A stretch of 24,905 bases of DNA. Origin: an uncultured Clostridia bacterium. GTDB lineage: Bacteria > Bacillota > Clostridia > Oscillospirales > CAG-382. Made by a program: the position numbers and the translations under genes. Positions 21,522 through 24,905 of the stretch are shown piece after piece. Each line of letters opens with the position of its first letter. Position 1 is the stretch's first letter. The notes beneath the pieces are model-generated. The model was not told the origin of the DNA and searched no databases. It worked only from the letters and a program-made list of their open reading frames with translations. The stretch lies in the NCBI GenBank assembly GCA_947627335.1, contig CANQVQ010000011.1:1-24905 (forward strand), given 5' to 3'.

Positions 21522-22789
21522 CTCGCTTCGTTTCGAGACGTCTCCAGACGGACGAGCACGACCTTCTCGCCTCTTTCCGCCCAGGCCTTCGCGTCGTCGG
21601 CGGAGAACACGGTCACTTCAAAATACCCGTTGCGGTCCAGCGTGCGGATATACGAGCCCGGGTCCGTCAACTCCGGCACGGCGACCCCGGGGACGTTCGC
21701 CGCGACCAGCGCCCGCTCGGTCGGGTTGTCGTCGGCAAAGACGAAGGAGTCCACGCCGAGGTCCATCTGCGACGCGGTCAGGAGCAGGTTGCGGTCCTTG
21801 TTCTCCCAGTCCGCCTTGATGACGATGAAATCGTCCGGGCGAAGCACGCCGTCGGGGTGGTTCAGCCCGTCGAGGGCGTTCTGCAGGTCGTTTTTGGACG
21901 CGACGGTCAGCATGACCCCGATGGATTTCTGCTTCTTGACGTAGGTTTGGAAGGCGCGGAAGCACTCCGCCGTCGCCGTTTCCTCGCCGATCTCGATGCC
22001 CTCGACGCCGTCGTCCCCGACGACCCCGCCCCAGAGCGTGTTGTCGAGGTCCAGCGCGAGCGCTTTCTTATTGCGCCCGAACAGGGACTTGACGACCCGT
22101 GCGACGTTGAACGCCCAATGCGGGATCGCCTCCAGCGCACAGGCGTACTTATACAGGTACCACACCTCGTCGACCAGCCAGCGGTCCAGCCCGAAGCAGG
22201 CGGAAACGTATTGCAGGTCGCACAGATAGAAGCTGTCCTCCCGCGAAGCGTAGGCGGCGAAAGCGTCGTTCATGCGGTTGACGAAGCGGACCGCGCCGTG
22301 CGGGTCCCAGCAGTCGCGGTTGCCGAGCAGCCGGTAGGGCGGAAATTCAAAATTGTTTTGCAGGATCGGACAGCGGTAGACCTCCCGCAGGCGCTTCCAC
22401 ATGGTTTCGTACCGCCCGTAAGCGTCCCGGAACGACCGTTCGACCGCTTCCTCGGTCCAGTCCGTTTCCGGCAGGTCGTTTTGCAGGTTGCGGAAGGACG
22501 TGTGGATATAGATGACGTCCGGGTGGAATTCGTCGAGCGTCGGGTTGCCGAACATCGCGTCCTGCCAGAATTGGGCGTACTCGGACTGGTAGAAGGTCGG
22601 TTCGATGCCCTGGTCGAGCAGGAACAGCTCGAGCATCTTGCAGAAATCGTTGGTCGTCGAACCGCCGAGCACCGCGATGCGCTTGGAAATGCGCTTTTCG
22701 CCGTTCGCGAGCAGTTCCCGACGCAGGGATTTTTTGTTTTCCAGCAGTTCCTTGCCGTCAAACGGGTAGGAGAGGGAAGGGTGCGGCAT
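21455..22789 (-). CDS. FkbH-like protein, HAD-IIIC domain part, frameshifted before the C-terminal part
   Basis: A 444-codon frame whose first about 398 residues are a normal FkbH N-terminal region: an SGNH-like start (VLGGSTTNDF, residues 40-49), then the HAD motif ALDLDNTLWGGVVGDDG (Asp247 and Asp249), MLTVASKNDLQ, and FVFADDNPTERALV. After YFEVTVFSADD (to base 21593) the sequence departs from the family, and the tail to the stop at 21455 is out of frame. FkbH enzymes dephosphorylate and transfer a glyceryl unit to an ACP thiol. AAAGGAG seven bases before ATG 22789 supports the start, 13 bases after the DHHW gene. With the frame at 20937-21521 it would make one protein of about 600 residues. 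Confidence 0.88.
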   Translation of the reverse strand: MPHPSLSYPFDGKELLENKKSLRRELLANGEKRISKRIAVLGGSTTNDFCKMLELFLLDQGIEPTFYQSEYAQFWQDAMFGNPTLDEFHPDVIYIHTSFRNLQNDLPETDWTEEAVERSFRDAYGRYETMWKRLREVYRCPILQNNFEFPPYRLLGNRDCWDPHGAVRFVNRMNDAFAAYASREDSFYLCDLQYVSACFGLDRWLVDEVWYLYKYACALEAIPHWAFNVARVVKSLFGRNKKALALDLDNTLWGGVVGDDGVEGIEIGEETATAECFRAFQTYVKKQKSIGVMLTVASKNDLQNALDGLNHPDGVLRPDDFIVIKADWENKDRNLLLTASQMDLGVDSFVFADDNPTERALVAANVPGVAVPELTDPGSYIRTLDRNGYFEVTVFSADDAKAWAERGEKVVLVRLETSRNEARCIAPTPNGRNWRRPSAITPNT

Positions 22790-22802
22790 GGCGTGGCTCC
22801 TT

Positions 22803-24005
22803 TCAGAGGTTCATCAGGCGCGTGATGTTGTCGCGCTTGGAACCGGCGACGGTGAAGGCGGAAACCGAAAAGGAAACGTCCGTGATCTGATGTTCCTGTA
22901 TGAACGTGAGGATATTGCAGGCGAAATCCCGAATATCCACAAAGTACACTTCCTCAAATCCGGCGATCAGGAACGGGGCGAGCGCGTTGCCGAAGCTGTC
23001 CTTGACGACGAGCAGCTTTCGTCCGTTCTGCACGCCGGTCTGGATCTGCACGGCGTTGCCGTCCCCGCGAATGAACTTCGTGTAGCCGTTCGCGGAGGAG
23101 AAAAGCGACCCGGTCGCCGAGAATTTGAAGCTCTGCGTGTAATAGTTGACCGTGCAGGACTGCTTCGGTTCGTACCAGACGAAGGTCTCCGGGTATTTCG
23201 CCAGCTCCGAGACCCCGTAGGCGGAGTAGGCGGACCCGAGGAACCCGTCGAAGGAGCGGCGGTCAAACTGCGTCAGCGGCGCGAAGTCCACGCCCGCCGT
23301 TTTGCAGAGTTCCTCGGCGGCGTAGGAAGCGCCGAGCGCGAACCAGTGGTGGTCGGTACGGGCATAAATTTCCTCGGACGTATGCGGGCGGAGCGCCGAA
23401 AGGACGTCGACGAACCGCACCCCGTTCAGCGCGTCCCGCAGCCCGTAGAAGCAGTCCTCCGTGTTGGTGATACTGCGCTCATACCCCTCCGGCGCGTAGA
23501 GCGCGGATGCGGTCGGGATCGGCATGGCGTAGACGTTGACGCCCTCGCCGACCCTTTCCTTGAATTGGTTGAGCAGCTCCGCCGTCAGCCTGCCGCCCTT
23601 GGCGGAACCGCCGAACTGCTCCATGGCGCGGTAGCCGCAGACCAGGAACCCGTTGACGGTATGCGGTTCCGTCGGCGGGGGCTGTACGGACGGTCCGTCG
23701 CTGACGGTCGGCGATTCACTGCTTACGGCAGGGGATTCGCTGCTGACGGTCGGCGATTCACTGCTTACGGCAGGGGATTCGCTGCTGACGGTCGACGGTT
23801 CGCCGCTTTCGACCGGCGAAGAAACGCTTTCGACCGCCGACGGAACCGACGCGGGCAGTTCGATGACGTTTCCGCCGATCCCCTCCGAAAGCGAGGACGG
23901 TTCGTCGGACGGGACGCCGGAGGAGGTTTCCTCGGGCGACAGGGCGCACGCGAAAAGCAGGGCGAGCGAAAGCAGCAGCAGGAGCAATACAAAAGTTTTC
24001 CGCAT
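22803..24005 (-). CDS. DHHW family lipoprotein (AlgX/AlgJ-like)
   Basis: A 400-residue exported protein. The signal peptide ends with a lipobox-like LFAC (Cys20). Residues 21-115 are a Ser/Pro/Glu/Thr-rich linker with SSESP(A/T)V heptads. The folded domain holds VNVYAMPIPTASALY, the signature TDHHWFALGA (217-226) and LLVVKDSFGNALAPF (331-345). TDHHW matches the TDTHW motif that carries Asp and His of the alginate acetylation proteins AlgJ/AlgX, and the serine of KDSFGN is the likely nucleophile, so the catalytic triad seems intact. The ATG overlaps the stop of the upstream DHHW gene (TGATG). Such proteins usually partner an MBOAT acyltransferase in modifying exported glycans; the donor here may be the ACP-bound group. 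Confidence 0.88.
   Translation of the reverse strand: MRKTFVLLLLLLSLALLFACALSPEETSSGVPSDEPSSLSEGIGGNVIELPASVPSAVESVSSPVESGEPSTVSSESPAVSSESPTVSSESPAVSSESPTVSDGPSVQPPPTEPHTVNGFLVCGYRAMEQFGGSAKGGRLTAELLNQFKERVGEGVNVYAMPIPTASALYAPEGYERSITNTEDCFYGLRDALNGVRFVDVLSALRPHTSEEIYARTDHHWFALGASYAAEELCKTAGVDFAPLTQFDRRSFDGFLGSAYSAYGVSELAKYPETFVWYEPKQSCTVNYYTQSFKFSATGSLFSSANGYTKFIRGDGNAVQIQTGVQNGRKLLVVKDSFGNALAPFLIAGFEEVYFVDIRDFACNILTFIQEHQITDVSFSVSAFTVAGSKRDNITRLMNL
23701..23794. repeat. 42-bp tandem repeat (about 2.2 copies) in the DHHW linker
   Basis: The 42-base unit at 23701-23742 is repeated exactly at 23743-23784 and begins a third time. It encodes two heptads of SSESP(A/T)V per unit on the minus strand. 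Confidence 0.92.
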
Positions 24006-24905
24006 CACCGACACAGCCCCTCCAGCGAGTTGACGTAGTCCTTGCCGACGGAAGAGAACAGGGATTCCGCGAACAGGACGTCGGTGATGCCGTACTGCGA
24101 TACGACGTCCCGCAGTTTCAGATTGAATACCCGTGCGTCGACGACGTAGACCTCCTCGAACGAATACAGCAGGAACGGCACGAGGGCGTTCCCGTAGCTG
24201 TCCTTGACGAGGAGCAGCTTCCGCCCGTTCGAGCAGGCGCCGGACTTGATCTGCACGGCGTACGCGTCGCCGTTGATGAAGGTGCTGTACCACATGGAGC
24301 GGTGATCGTCGTCAAAACGGAAGAAAAGATCGTGTTCAAACCCGTTCTGGAAGTTTTGATCGTAGAAGGTCGCCGTGTAGTTGATTTTCGGTTTGTAGGT
24401 GACGAAATCCTCCGGGTTGTCGCGGATGATGGCGTTCATGTTCGTGTACTTGTACATGGTCCCGAGGTAGCCCGGACGGACTTCCTTTTCGTAGGCGGAC
24501 AGGTCCTGGAACGGCAGACCGAGTTCGCTTGCGAACTGCTGTGCCGCGTAGTAAGCGCCGAGGGAAGTCCAGTGGTGGTCGGTGCGGAAGTAGATGTCCT
24601 CGTCCCGGTGGGTGTTGAGCGTGTCGTAGACGTCGATGGAGCGCACGCCGTCGGAAAGACGCTCTTCGATCGCCTTCATGTCCCGCAGGGTGTTGCCTTC
24701 CTGCCTCCGCTTGGCTTCGGAGGCGTCCCGCAGATAGAAGGCGCACGCCTTCGGGACCGGCATGGAGTACACGTTCACGTTCGGCGTCGACGCGGCAAAC
24801 CCGTTGAGCGCTTCGGCGAAGGACGGGATCCGGTTCAGCGACGCGTCGCCGTATTTCGGATCGCCGAGAATCGGATGACCAATGGAGGCCAGATGCGCCC
24901 GGATC
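24005..24905 (-). CDS. Second DHHW family protein, N-terminus beyond the window
   Basis: The reading frame is open to the window edge, so the start, signal peptide and first part are missing. It has VNVYSMPVPKACAFYL, the signature RTDHHWTSLGAYYAAQQ, GYLGTMYKYTNMN and GRKLLLVKDSYGNALVPFLLYSFEEVYVVDAR, parallel to the downstream DHHW protein and therefore its paralogue. The triad residues (Asp/His of TDHHW, Ser of KDSYGN) are present. Its TGA shares a base with the next ATG. The outermost 60 bases read like a pseudouridine synthase instead (see the separate entry), so residues upstream of about LNRIPSFAEALNGF may not belong to this gene. Confidence 0.85.
   Translation of the reverse strand, partial: IRAHLASIGHPILGDPKYGDASLNRIPSFAEALNGFAASTPNVNVYSMPVPKACAFYLRDASEAKRRQEGNTLRDMKAIEERLSDGVRSIDVYDTLNTHRDEDIYFRTDHHWTSLGAYYAAQQFASELGLPFQDLSAYEKEVRPGYLGTMYKYTNMNAIIRDNPEDFVTYKPKINYTATFYDQNFQNGFEHDLFFRFDDDHRSMWYSTFINGDAYAVQIKSGACSNGRKLLLVKDSYGNALVPFLLYSFEEVYVVDARVFNLKLRDVVSQYGITDVLFAESLFSSVGKDYVNSLEGLCR
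24846..24905 (-). other. RluA-type pseudouridine synthase-like segment at the window end
   Basis: On the minus strand the last 60 bases translate to RAHLASIGHPILGDPKYGD in frame with the DHHW gene. This matches the HQIRxHLxxIGHPIxGDxxYG block of RluA-family pseudouridine synthases almost perfectly and is not part of the DHHW family. It is most simply a chimeric contig end or a rearrangement. Confidence 0.6.

Noticed and set aside
21519..21560. Programmed -1 frameshift in the FkbH gene
   Set aside because: No canonical slippery heptamer or clear downstream structure is visible, and extra bases are present at the junction, so a mutation or sequence error is simpler.
23701..23794. Tandem repeats considered as a CRISPR array
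   Set aside because: Units are contiguous without spacers and lie in frame inside a coding linker; no cas gene is present.

Overview
The window reads as chromosomal DNA of a GC-rich, spore-forming Firmicute of the class Clostridia, probably an Oscillospirales/Ruminococcaceae-type gut bacterium. It encodes an alpha/beta small acid-soluble spore protein and the spoVAC-spoVAD-spoVAE spore channel genes, its ribosome-binding sites are strong AGGAGG types, and several promoters are near-perfect TTGACA-N17-TATAAT. No tRNA, rRNA, CRISPR array, insertion sequence or phage gene was recognised. Both window ends look like contig ends. hisA at the left edge is frameshifted. A pseudouridine-synthase-like stretch is fused in frame to a DHHW gene at the right edge.

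Layout. 1-1690: end of a histidine operon (hisA fragment, hisF, hisIE) and terminators. 1696-4823 (minus): a three-gene operon of a VTC-type polyphosphate polymerase domain protein, a DUF4956 membrane protein and a Cthe_2159-like beta-helix lipoprotein, with a clear promoter. 4834-7125 (minus): spore genes, namely SASP and spoVAC-D-E, each with a sigma-G-like promoter candidate. 7134-10016 (plus): a consensus promoter drives an acyl-adenylate ligase and an acyl carrier protein, followed by a membrane-anchored NodB-like protein that has lost its catalytic motifs. 10029-12844 (minus): metY, tcdA and an HD-domain protein. 12931-14904 (plus): a LysR regulator and a lipoprotein. 14911-17370 (minus): hpt followed by a Na/Pi cotransporter-PhoU fusion. 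17379-18873 (plus): a 55-residue membrane peptide overlapping an FAD oxidoreductase. 18981-20141: a beta-carbonic anhydrase (minus) divergent from a GNAT acetyltransferase (plus). 20194-20660: a strong hairpin and an AT-richer stretch with a small orphan gene. 20676-24905 (minus): an operon of two DHHW (AlgX/AlgJ-like) proteins, an FkbH-like protein split by a frameshift, and an acyl carrier protein.

The most interesting part is the right-hand operon. FkbH-type enzymes load a glyceryl-type unit from a glycolytic intermediate onto a carrier protein. DHHW/AlgX/AlgJ-type proteins act in acylation of exported glycans together with a membrane MBOAT acyltransferase. Together they suggest a Dlt-like surface acylation pathway in which FkbH replaces the ATP-dependent ligase DltA. 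The MBOAT partner is not in the window, so this is a hypothesis. The VTC-DUF4956-Cthe_2159 operon is a recurring but functionally unexplained gene set. Intergenic spaces are short. None exceeds about 260 bases, and the larger ones are described in the feature list.
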